DNA of 6,127 bases from Gemmatimonadota bacterium (GTDB lineage: Bacteria; GCA-2686955): the NCBI GenBank assembly GCA_026991065.1, contig JALXCG010000394.1, positions 1-6,127 of the forward strand. Direction: 5' to 3'. Made by a program: the position numbers and the translations under genes. The notes beneath the pieces are model-generated. The model saw nothing but the letters and a program-made list of their open reading frames with translations. It ran no database searches and was not told where the DNA came from. Shown here piece by piece: positions 1-5,325 of the stretch (positions within the stretch are counted from its first letter, which is position 1; every line of letters begins with the position of its first letter).

Positions 1-44
1 CCTCAAGATCTCCCGGCCCGATCTTGGGCCGGGAGATCTTGAGG
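1..44. repeat. Perfect 19-bp inverted repeat with 6-nt loop at the window edge
   Basis: Bases 1-19 are the exact reverse complement of bases 26-44, separated by the 6-nt spacer GATCTT (20-25). The right arm reads naturally into the membrane-protein gene that follows (G-P-G-D-L-E-E). The left arm keeps that frame open but encodes L-K-I-S-R-P, which does not resemble the family. The heptamer GATCTTG occurs at 20-26 and 35-41 and its complement at 4-10, giving microhomology that could seed a fold-back. A palindrome lying exactly at the end of the sequence is most simply a fold-back, amplification or assembly artefact. A real hairpin inside the gene cannot be excluded. Confidence 0.85.
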
Positions 45-520
45 AGCTGGAAGACCACCTGCGGGAGAGTTGTGCGGAGTTGCAGGCACAGGGGTTAGAC
101 CCCGAGGAGGCGTTTCTGATCGCCACCCGCCGTCTGGGCGACCCCGCGGAGCTGGCTGGAGAGTTCGCGGGGGAGTCGGGGAGCGAGTTCACCGGCGCGC
201 TCCCTGCCGCCCCGGCGAACGCAACCGCAGGCCCATCCGCAAGCCCCTCCACCGACACTGCGCCTCAAGCAGGCCGGGGCAGGTGGTCGGGACGCTTGCT
301 GCTACTGCTGCTGGCGACCGTGCTGCTGCTCGAATTCATCCCCGTGAACTTCGGTCTGTTTCGCTGCTTCGACGGCGGTTGGTGGCTGGGGCACGGCGCT
401 CACTGCCGGGGGTGGTGGCTGGGCGGGTTTCCACACCACCTCTTCTTCCCGCTGCTCCCCATTCTCCTGGTGGTGGCGGTTTGGCTGCTGCTGAGACGCC
501 GGCCACGGGGGCACCGCTAG
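2..520 (+). CDS. Small membrane protein with HAAS/DUF1700-like N-terminal domain (5'-partial)
   Basis: The reading frame is open from base 2 to the TAG at 518-520 (172 codons) and has no convincing start, so the true N-terminus lies outside the window. Visible residues about 12-55 match the HAAS/permease-prefix pattern: an acidic LEELEDHLRE helix, then LQAQGLDPEEAF and a terminal RRLGDP motif followed by an LAGEF helix. In this family the domain sits on membrane proteins such as ABC permeases or PadR-linked regulators. An Ala/Pro/Ser/Thr-rich linker follows (about 65-92), then two hydrophobic segments (about 99-119 and 145-165) and a basic RRRPRGHR tail. Between the segments lies a short Gly/Trp/His loop with two cysteines (residues 122 and 135). 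No permease domain follows, so this is a stand-alone two-pass protein of unknown role. The first six or so residues probably come from the edge palindrome and should not be trusted. An internal TTG at 80 is possible as a start but would remove half of the conserved domain. Confidence 0.72.
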   Translation, partial: LKISRPDLGPGDLEELEDHLRESCAELQAQGLDPEEAFLIATRRLGDPAELAGEFAGESGSEFTGALPAAPANATAGPSASPSTDTAPQAGRGRWSGRLLLLLLATVLLLEFIPVNFGLFRCFDGGWWLGHGAHCRGWWLGGFPHHLFFPLLPILLVVAVWLLLRRRPRGHR

Positions 521-934
521 GAGCATCGCACCCGCACCAGTCGTTGCACCACTCCCGAGGGAAAATCCGCGAGGCTCAAGACGTTGCTCCAAACCGGCCA
601 GATGCGGCGCACCGACGAACCGTTCCAGCGCGCCGTTTTGAATCTGCAAGCGCCCGGCATCCGGCTCTTGTCAAAACAACTACCGGAGAGGGCCCGGCTC
701 TGGATCGGTAGCAACAGCAACACGCCAAGGGCGGTGAGAACCCCAACTCTGGTGGTTCTGAGCTGCCCGAGAAAGGACAAGACAAAGACTGCTGGGCCGG
801 CTTCGAGGGCGGCGGAATCGCCTGTCTCACTGCGCGCCCAGCTTCACCCACTGCACCATCACCGGCAAGCTCGACGCCGATCCCCGCTTCCATTCGGTCC
901 CCAACTACGACCATGTGCTGTGGCGCAACTCCCC
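521..934. other. Gene-poor stretch between the membrane protein and deoD
   Basis: No intact gene is supported here. Several frames are open across it on both strands, as expected in GC-rich DNA, but from 521 to about 710 none gives a recognisable protein or has a good ribosome binding site. A minus-strand frame beginning at TTG 780 has a hydrophobic start but no family resemblance and was not called. From about 787 the plus strand carries the degraded beta-helix remnant listed separately. I see no terminator hairpin with a T-tract for either flanking gene. Confidence 0.55.
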
Positions 935-947
935 CTACATCACCGCC
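787..947 (+). pseudogene. Frameshifted remnant of a right-handed beta-helix repeat protein
   Basis: Two adjacent plus-strand frames carry pieces typical of parallel beta-helix repeat proteins. Frame 1 (from 787) reads DCWAGFEGGGIACLTA, with the GGGI-C-L turn common in these repeats. Frame 3 (from 828) continues as SFTHCTITG, then LDADPRF, and finally NSPYIT at 927-944. Moving between them needs one extra base near 836-840. No start codon or ribosome binding site precedes it: frame 1 is closed by the TAG at 709-711. Such proteins are usually large, secreted or cell-surface, and rich in short C-T-I-x-G strands. Only one or two rungs remain here, so this is a relic or a rearranged scrap rather than a working gene. 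Its end overlaps the last codons of deoD on the other strand. The call rests on motif resemblance read by eye. Chance similarity in a GC-rich spacer, or a sequencing error in a longer gene piece, are the alternatives. Confidence 0.38.
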
Positions 948-1648
948 ACGGCCGTCTCCAGACAGAGCCTGATCATCTCATCGAAACCGGATTGACGCTC
1001 CTCCGAACTCAGCTTCTCGCCGCTGCGGATGTTGTCGGAAACCGTGCACACCGCCAGCGCCTCGGCGCCATACTCCGCGGCCAGCGGATAGAGACCGGCC
1101 GACTCCATCTCCACCCCCAGAATGCCATACTTCGCCATCAGTTCGAAAAGCTCCGGCTGCGGCGTGTAGAAAAGATCCGCCGAAAAAATGTTGCCGACAT
1201 GGTAGGAGAGTTCCCGCGCCTCCGCCGTGCGCACCGCCTGGCGCACCAGCCGAAAACTCGCCAGAGCCGCCAGATCATGCCCCAGAAAGCGCTGCCGGTT
1301 GACACCCGAATCGGTCGAAGCCCCCATGGCGATCACAATGTCGCGCAGACTCACCTCGGGATGGCTCGTGCCGCAACTGCCGGCGCGAATGATCCGCTTC
1401 ACGCCGTAGTGCTCCAGCAACTCCGAGAAATAGATCGACGCCGAGGGAATGCCCATGCCGTGCGCCATAACCGAGATCTCCCGGCCCCGATACTTCCCGG
1501 TAAAGCCAAACACGTTGCGGACATCGGAAACCAGCCGCGGCGCTTCGAGGAACTTTTCGGCGATATACTTCGCCCGCAGCGGATCGCCCGGCATGAGCAC
1601 GGTGGCGGCGAAATCGCCATCCTTGGCATTGATGTGTGGTGTCGGCAT
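935..1648 (-). CDS. deoD: Purine nucleoside phosphorylase, DeoD type
   Basis: This 237-residue protein aligns by eye along its whole length with E. coli DeoD (239 aa). The hexameric family cleaves purine (deoxy)nucleosides with phosphate to give the free base and (deoxy)ribose-1-phosphate, in the cytoplasm for purine salvage. The N-terminus [13 protein letters not shown] keeps the His that reaches the neighbouring subunit's active site (His5 here). Phosphate-site motifs are [15 protein letters not shown] (19-33) and RAGSCGT (88-94). The nucleoside site is [10 protein letters not shown] (178-187), and the catalytic pair is Asp205 (TVSDNIR) with Arg218 (EERQSGF). The frame is open 39 codons further upstream, but that stretch is Arg/Ser/Gly-rich and unlike the family. 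The ATG at 1648 has GGAGAG five bases before it and gives the family N-terminus. The C-terminus ends LETAVAVM, slightly shorter than in E. coli. The gene lies 113 bp downstream of pckA on the same strand. Confidence 0.96.
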   Translation of the reverse strand: MPTPHINAKDGDFAATVLMPGDPLRAKYIAEKFLEAPRLVSDVRNVFGFTGKYRGREISVMAHGMGIPSASIYFSELLEHYGVKRIIRAGSCGTSHPEVSLRDIVIAMGASTDSGVNRQRFLGHDLAALASFRLVRQAVRTAEARELSYHVGNIFSADLFYTPQPELFELMAKYGILGVEMESAGLYPLAAEYGAEALAVCTVSDNIRSGEKLSSEERQSGFDEMIRLCLETAVAVM

Positions 1649-1653
1649 CGATT

Positions 1654-1659
1654 CTCTCC
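1654..1659 (-). promoter_or_regulatory. Ribosome binding site of deoD
   Basis: On the minus strand GGAGAG lies 5 nt before the ATG at 1648. It decides the start in favour of the MPTPH N-terminus over the 39-codon upstream extension. Confidence 0.75.
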
Positions 1660-1667
1660 AAAACTTC

Positions 1668-1673
1668 ACTATA
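1668..1673 (-). promoter_or_regulatory. Possible -10 box upstream of deoD
   Basis: TATAGT on the minus strand lies about 20 nt before the deoD ATG, in the only AT-leaning patch of the GC-rich pckA-deoD spacer. No good TTGACA-like -35 box is seen at the expected distance, so this is weak. If it is real, the leader would be very short, about 10-15 nt. Confidence 0.22.
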
Positions 1674-1723
1674 GCGGATCCGCGGCCGCTCCTCCGAGCC
1701 GACCCACGCCCCCTCGACTCCGC

Positions 1724-1755
1724 GGCGGCCTGGAGAAAACGCCCTCCAGACCGCC
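1724..1755 (-). terminator. Strong hairpin just after pckA (terminator-like, no U-tract)
   Basis: Arms 1724-1735 and 1744-1755 form a 12-bp stem with an 8-nt loop. In the minus-strand transcript the pairing is perfect except for one G-U wobble. The stem begins 6 nt after the pckA stop codon. No run of U follows (the next bases are GCGGAGTC), so it is not a classical intrinsic terminator. It could be a 3' end-protecting stem, an attenuating structure between pckA and deoD, or a Rho-assisted terminator. Confidence 0.45.
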
Positions 1756-1761
1756 CGGAAC

Positions 1762-3432
1762 TCACGCCCCCGCCGGAATATCGCCGAGCCGCCGCGGCCC
1801 CGCCGCCCGCACCTCGGCCGATGCATGCGCCTCGAAGAGCTTGAAGTTCTCGATGAAGCGCGCCGCCAGCGCGTCATAGCGCTTCCAGTAGTCCTCTTTG
1901 TCGCCCCAGGAGTTGGAGGGCTCCAGCACCTCCTCCGGCACATTGGGACAGTTCAGTGGAACCTCGAACCCAAAGAGCCGGTCGCGCCGGTATTCCACCT
2001 CATCCAGCTTACCGTCGAGCGCCGCATTGAGCAGATTGCGTGTGTGGCGAATGCTGATCCGCTTGCCCACGCCAAAACGCCCGCCGACCCAGCCGGTATT
2101 CACCAGCCACACCCGGACGTCATGCTTCAGCATCCGCTGCTTCAGCATCTCCGCATACTCCGCCGGATGACGCACCATGAAAGGAGCGCCGAAACAGGCA
2201 CTGAAAGTGATCTGCGGCTCAATCCCGAGCCCGATCTCGGTGCCGGCGATCTTCGAAGTGTAGCCACTAATAAAGTGATACTGCGCCTGCTCCGGATTGA
2301 GCCGGGCGATCGGCGGCATCACCCCCGTGGCATCGGCGGTCAAGAAGATCACATTGCGCGGATGGGAATCCACCCGCTTCTCCGGCATCGTATTGGGAAT
2401 AAAGCGCAGTGGATAGGACGCGCGCGTATTCTCGGTCACAATGTCGTCATCCAGATCGATCCGCCGGGTCACCGGATCGACCACCACATTCTCCAGAATC
2501 GTGCCGAAACGGTGCGTACACGCATGGATCTCCGGCTCATTCTCCGCCGACAACCGAATCACCTTGGCGTAGCACCCCCCCTCGAAGTTGAACACCCCTT
2601 TCTCGCTCCAGCCATGCTCATCGTCGCCGATCAGGCGCCGCCGGGGATCCGCCGAAAGGGTGGTCTTTCCGGTGCCGCTCAAACCAAAGAAGAGCGCCGC
2701 ATCGCCCCGCTCCTTGCCGACATTGGCCGAGCAGTGCATCGGCAACACATCGCGGAAAGTGAGCAGGAAATTGAGCACCGTAAAGACACTTTTCTTGATC
2801 TCTCCACCATAGAGCGAGCTGGCGATAATCCCCATGCGCGCGGCGAAATTGAGCACAATCGCGGTTTCGCTGCGGGTGCCGTCCACCCGCGGATCGGCCT
2901 TGAACCCCGGCAGCGCGATCACCGTAAAATCGGGCACGAATTTGCGGTGTTGATCGGGATCGTCGAAAGTAAGCAGCATATTCCGCGCGAAGAGACTGTG
3001 CCACGCCTTCTCGGTGATCACCCGCACCTTCAGACTGTATTCCGGATCCGCTCCGGCATACACATCCTGAACGAAGAGTTCCTCATCCTGGCAGTAGGCC
3101 TGCACCCGCGACAGCAGCGAATTGAACTTCTCGGCGCTGTAGGGGCGGTTGTATTCCCCCCACCAGATCTTCTCTTCCGTGCTCTCTTCGCGCACCACAT
3201 ACTTGTCCGCCGCCGCCCGCGCCGTGTGCTTGCCGGTCATCACCGCCACCGGCCCTTCGCGCGTCAGCCGCCCCTCATTGCGAAACACGATCTCCTCGTA
3301 AAGCGCCTCATCCGGCAGGTTCCAGTAAACCGTATCGAGATGGCTCAGCCCATGGTTGACGAGCTTGAAATCAGCCCGCAACTCACCCGCTTCGGCAACC
3401 GCCGGAGTCTTGAACTTCAGGTATTTGCTCAT
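1762..3432 (-). CDS. pckA: Phosphoenolpyruvate carboxykinase (ATP)
   Basis: This 556-residue protein (E. coli PckA is 540) converts oxaloacetate plus ATP to phosphoenolpyruvate, CO2 and ADP. It is the entry step of gluconeogenesis and acts in the cytoplasm. Recognisable parts in order are the substrate loop [16 protein letters not shown] (65-80, Arg72 matching E. coli Arg65), YGGEIKK with metal-site Lys214 (208-214), MHCSANVG (232-239, metal-site His233), P-loop GLSGTGKTT (250-258, Lys256), the metal-binding IGDDEHGW (268-275, Asp270/Asp271), NFEGGCYAK (282-290), and ENTRASYPL (334-342) with the Arg of the nucleotide/substrate site. All catalytic residues are present. The substrate loop differs from the usual TGRSPKDK wording. 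A Ser/Ala/Gly-rich tail of about 15 residues extends the C-terminus. The ATG at 3432 overlaps the aminotransferase stop in ATGA, and a GGTGAGG site lies 8 nt before it, inside the upstream gene. The GTP-type enzyme is excluded by these motifs. Confidence 0.97.
   Translation of the reverse strand: MSKYLKFKTPAVAEAGELRADFKLVNHGLSHLDTVYWNLPDEALYEEIVFRNEGRLTREGPVAVMTGKHTARAAADKYVVREESTEEKIWWGEYNRPYSAEKFNSLLSRVQAYCQDEELFVQDVYAGADPEYSLKVRVITEKAWHSLFARNMLLTFDDPDQHRKFVPDFTVIALPGFKADPRVDGTRSETAIVLNFAARMGIIASSLYGGEIKKSVFTVLNFLLTFRDVLPMHCSANVGKERGDAALFFGLSGTGKTTLSADPRRRLIGDDEHGWSEKGVFNFEGGCYAKVIRLSAENEPEIHACTHRFGTILENVVVDPVTRRIDLDDDIVTENTRASYPLRFIPNTMPEKRVDSHPRNVIFLTADATGVMPPIARLNPEQAQYHFISGYTSKIAGTEIGLGIEPQITFSACFGAPFMVRHPAEYAEMLKQRMLKHDVRVWLVNTGWVGGRFGVGKRISIRHTRNLLNAALDGKLDEVEYRRDRLFGFEVPLNCPNVPEEVLEPSNSWGDKEDYWKRYDALAARFIENFKLFEAHASAEVRAAGPRRLGDIPAGA
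3429..3432 (-). promoter_or_regulatory. ATGA stop-start overlap coupling the aminotransferase to pckA
   Basis: The minus strand reads GCATGAGC here. TGA ends the aminotransferase and ATG opens pckA within the same four bases, the usual sign of translational coupling inside one operon. Confidence 0.93.
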
Positions 3433-4646
3433 GCCCAGTCCCTCACCAGCTTGCGCTCGCCGATATAGAGTTCATTCGGAGAATCGGGATCCAACGCCCA
3501 CTTCATCCGCTCGATCCCTTCGGTGATATCCTTGATGCTGCCGCAGTAACTGAGCCGCAGATACCCCTCCATGCCGAACTCGACCCCCGGCACTGTCACC
3601 ACCTGCACCTTCTCCAGCAGATACTCCGACAGCCGCCGCGAATCCTTGTCGTAGACACTGAAATCGGCGAAACAGTAGAACGTTCCGTCCGGCTTGGTGA
3701 CCTTGACCCCGGCGAAGGAGTTGAGGTGGGCGATCATCACGTCGCGGTTGTTTTCCAGCGTCACCCGCAGATTTTCCACCTGCGACTGCACGCCGTTGAT
3801 CGCCGCCACCGCCGCCGCCTGCAGCAGCGCCGATGGGCCTGACGTCTGGTGCCCCTGGATCGTCGTCATCACCTCGATCAGCCGCTTGCTGGCCACCGCC
3901 CAGCCGATGCGGAAACCGGTCATCGCATACTGCTTGGAGATGCCGTTGATCACGATCAGCTTGGAGTTCTCGGAAAAATCGGTCGCATAGTCGTAGCAAC
4001 TGATCGGCTTCTTCTGATCGAAGATCAGGCGGTGATAGATGTCGTCCATGATCAGGTAGAGATCGCGCTTTTCGCAGAACTCCACCACATCGGCGATGAA
4101 CTCCGCCGAATACATGACCCCGCTGGGATTGTTGGGGCTGTTGATGATCACCGCTTTGGTGTAGGAGCCCACCTTCTCCTCAATATCCTGGATCCGCGGG
4201 TAGAAACTCCCATCCTCGGGCACTGCCGCCACCGGAATCGCCTGGCACAGCTTCGCCATCTCCGGATAACTCACCCAATAGGGCGCCGGAAAGATCACCT
4301 CCTCCTGCGGGTTGAGGATCGCCTGCAGCGCCACCATGATCGCCTGCTTCGCCCCGCCGGATACCATCACGTTTTCCGGGGCCACCTTGCGACCATAAAA
4401 CTCTTCCGTATAGCGAATGATCGCCTTCTTCATGGCACGCGTTCCATCCGCCGGGGTATAGCGCACTGCGCCGCTGTTCAGCAGACCCGCCGCGGCCACG
4501 ATCGCGTCGATCGGGGCACTGCTCTTGGGCTCGCCACCGCCGAGATGGATCACCGGATCCCCCTTCTCCCGGAGGATCGCCGCTTTCTCATTCAGGCGCA
4601 ATGTGGCTGATTCATTGATGGTGCGGGCGATTTGACTGATACTCAT
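3429..4646 (-). CDS. Pyridoxal-phosphate aminotransferase, class I/II (aspartate aminotransferase-like)
   Basis: This 405-residue fold-type I aminotransferase moves an amino group between an amino acid and a 2-oxo acid using PLP, in the cytoplasm. Visible motifs are SGGAKQAI (97-104, phosphate contact), Trp124 in APYWVSYPEM (ring stacking), SPNNPSG (170-176, conserved Asn), Asp201 and Tyr204 in MDDIYHRL (cofactor pyridine and O3'), and NGISKQYAMTGFRIGW (234-249) with Schiff-base Lys238 and Arg246. Arg364 in LRLSYCGS binds the substrate carboxylate. Length and motifs fit subgroup I-gamma/Ib aspartate-type enzymes, but exact substrate choice (Asp, Ala, aromatic) cannot be read from sequence. 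The frame is open 125 codons upstream, but that part is unlike the family and lies in the divergent spacer. The ATG at 4646 gives MSISQIARTINESAT and has AAGGA 6 nt before it. The stop overlaps the pckA start, so the two genes are translationally coupled. Aspartate as donor would supply PckA with oxaloacetate. Confidence 0.94.
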   Translation of the reverse strand: MSISQIARTINESATLRLNEKAAILREKGDPVIHLGGGEPKSSAPIDAIVAAAGLLNSGAVRYTPADGTRAMKKAIIRYTEEFYGRKVAPENVMVSGGAKQAIMVALQAILNPQEEVIFPAPYWVSYPEMAKLCQAIPVAAVPEDGSFYPRIQDIEEKVGSYTKAVIINSPNNPSGVMYSAEFIADVVEFCEKRDLYLIMDDIYHRLIFDQKKPISCYDYATDFSENSKLIVINGISKQYAMTGFRIGWAVASKRLIEVMTTIQGHQTSGPSALLQAAAVAAINGVQSQVENLRVTLENNRDVMIAHLNSFAGVKVTKPDGTFYCFADFSVYDKDSRRLSEYLLEKVQVVTVPGVEFGMEGYLRLSYCGSIKDITEGIERMKWALDPDSPNELYIGERKLVRDWA

Positions 4647-4652
4647 GGACTT

Positions 4653-4657
4653 TCCTT
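4653..4657 (-). promoter_or_regulatory. Ribosome binding site of the aminotransferase
   Basis: AAGGA on the minus strand lies 6 nt before the ATG at 4646. It supports this start over the much longer open frame that runs back to 5021. Confidence 0.7.
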
Positions 4658-4831
4658 TCGACGAGAAGTCCGGGTTGGGAAGCAGAAACAGGCCCCGAAG
4701 ATGGAGAGAAACGAAACAATTTGCAAGCCTTTTTGGACAATTGCACCCAACTTTGCCCGCCTTTTTCGCTTCTTCCCGCCAAACCCCATCGCCGCTCCGC
4801 CGCGCCCTCTCTTTTTGCCCCGCCAACCCGG

Positions 4832-4845
4832 CCGGTCGCGACCGG
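4832..4845. repeat. Perfect 14-bp palindrome in the divergent spacer
   Basis: The 14 bases CCGGTCGCGACCGG equal their own reverse complement. The symmetry extends three further bases on each side if one extra G is bulged out. It lies 100 nt before the zinc-ribbon gene and 186 nt before the aminotransferase, where a dimeric repressor or activator could bind. A self-complementary 14-mer can arise by chance in GC-rich DNA, and no second copy was noticed in the window. Confidence 0.35.
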
Positions 4846-4933
4846 GCCGCGGCACCGGTGAAGTTCCCGCCCTCCGCCGGTGTATGTTTGGCAGAAGCGC
4901 TCTCCGCGCATCTCCGCTCCGCCTCCCCCGGAA

Positions 4934-4938
4934 AAGGA
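4934..4938 (+). promoter_or_regulatory. Ribosome binding site of the DUF2007-zinc ribbon gene
   Basis: AAGGA-type core (AAAGGA) lies 6 nt before the ATG at 4945. It favours that start over the in-frame upstream ATG at 4645, which would add 100 residues of low-complexity spacer sequence. Confidence 0.65.
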
Positions 4939-4944
4939 ATCCCG

Positions 4945-5316
4945 ATGAAGATGAAGAGGATCTCCAGTTTCAGCACCCGCGAGTGCGCCCACGTCTTCTC
5001 GCTGCTGCGCAACGCGGGCATCCAGTTCTACGCCAGGGCCGAACTCATGGGCGTGACCCCGGCCGGCGGCATCCACAGGCACCACATCTTCGTCCCCGAA
5101 AAGAACTGGCAATGCGCCATCGATCTGCTCAAAGAGGGGTTCGGGATCAACCGGATCTCCGCCGCACCCTTCACCGGCGCCTGCCCCGCCTGCGGCGCCG
5201 CGGTCCACTCCCGAACCGAGTGTCCCGATTGCGGCATCTCCTTCAACCCCAGCCCCGGCCTCCTTCCGGACAGTCACCCCTTCGTGAGCTTTCTCGACGA
5301 GTATGGCCTGCGCTGA
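4945..5316 (+). CDS. DUF2007-like domain protein with C-terminal zinc ribbon
   Basis: This is a 123-residue soluble protein. Residues about 6-72 resemble the DUF2007 fold (putative signal-transducing domain, ferredoxin-like). A helix containing STRECAHVFSLLRNAGIQFY is followed by a strand RHHIFVPEKNW and a second helix QCAIDLLKEGFG. Residues 80-96 hold two Cys pairs, CPAC (80-83) and CPDC (93-96), a compact zinc ribbon likely to bind one Zn. The tail ends FVSFLDEYGLR. DUF2007 proteins are small, widespread and functionally obscure, and a C-terminal zinc ribbon is a recurring partner. A role in protein interaction or regulation is inference only. Start choice: the ATG at 4945 has AAAGGA 6 nt upstream. 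A second in-frame ATG two codons on is less well spaced. The gene is divergent from the aminotransferase and convergent with the peptidase gene, with only 9 bp between stops, so it appears to be its own unit. Confidence 0.82.
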   Translation: MKMKRISSFSTRECAHVFSLLRNAGIQFYARAELMGVTPAGGIHRHHIFVPEKNWQCAIDLLKEGFGINRISAAPFTGACPACGAAVHSRTECPDCGISFNPSPGLLPDSHPFVSFLDEYGLR

Positions 5317-5325
5317 GCGCCCCTC

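Larger units (their letters stand above)
4647..4944. promoter_or_regulatory. Divergent intergenic region, probable promoters in both directions
   Basis: These 298 bp separate the minus-strand aminotransferase-pckA unit from the plus-strand zinc-ribbon gene, so promoters for both should lie here. The stretch from about 4708 to 4760 is clearly AT-richer than its surroundings, with A- and T-runs and CAATTTGC/CAATTGC elements. It is the best place for the aminotransferase promoter. TTGCAA followed 17 bp later by CATCTT on the minus strand is the closest sigma70-like pair, but it is too weak to call. The right half is GC-rich and contains the 14-bp palindrome listed separately. No riboswitch or leader peptide is evident. 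Confidence 0.5.

Noticed and set aside
517-780. Minus-strand 87-codon frame with a hydrophobic start (possible secreted peptide)
   Set aside because: It starts at TTG without a good ribosome binding site, and after the hydrophobic stretch the sequence shows no recognisable pattern. It also runs against the preceding gene's end.
1474-1487. 14-base match between deoD and the left arm of the edge palindrome (6-19)
   Set aside because: It encodes unrelated peptides in the two places, there is no longer flanking similarity, and it fits chance in GC-rich DNA.
584-1879. 431-codon plus-strand open frame crossing the spacer and all of deoD
   Set aside because: It is antisense to deoD for most of its length, with Arg/His/Pro-rich low-information sequence and no ribosome site. 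Long antisense frames are common in GC-rich DNA.
1825-3468. 547-codon open frame on the plus strand, antisense to pckA
   Set aside because: It mirrors pckA almost exactly, is rich in His/Arg/Ile/Leu as expected from the complement of GC-rich codons, has no family motif, and lies opposite a gene with all catalytic motifs intact.
3849-4610. 253-codon plus-strand frame antisense to the aminotransferase
   Set aside because: It is a His/Arg/Asp-rich complement of a clearly real PLP enzyme, with no family resemblance.
5317-5325. Possible bidirectional terminator between the convergent zinc-ribbon and peptidase genes
   Set aside because: The gap is only 9 bp and no stem with a T-tract is visible around it. 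The nearby A-run at 5354-5359 belongs to peptidase coding sequence.
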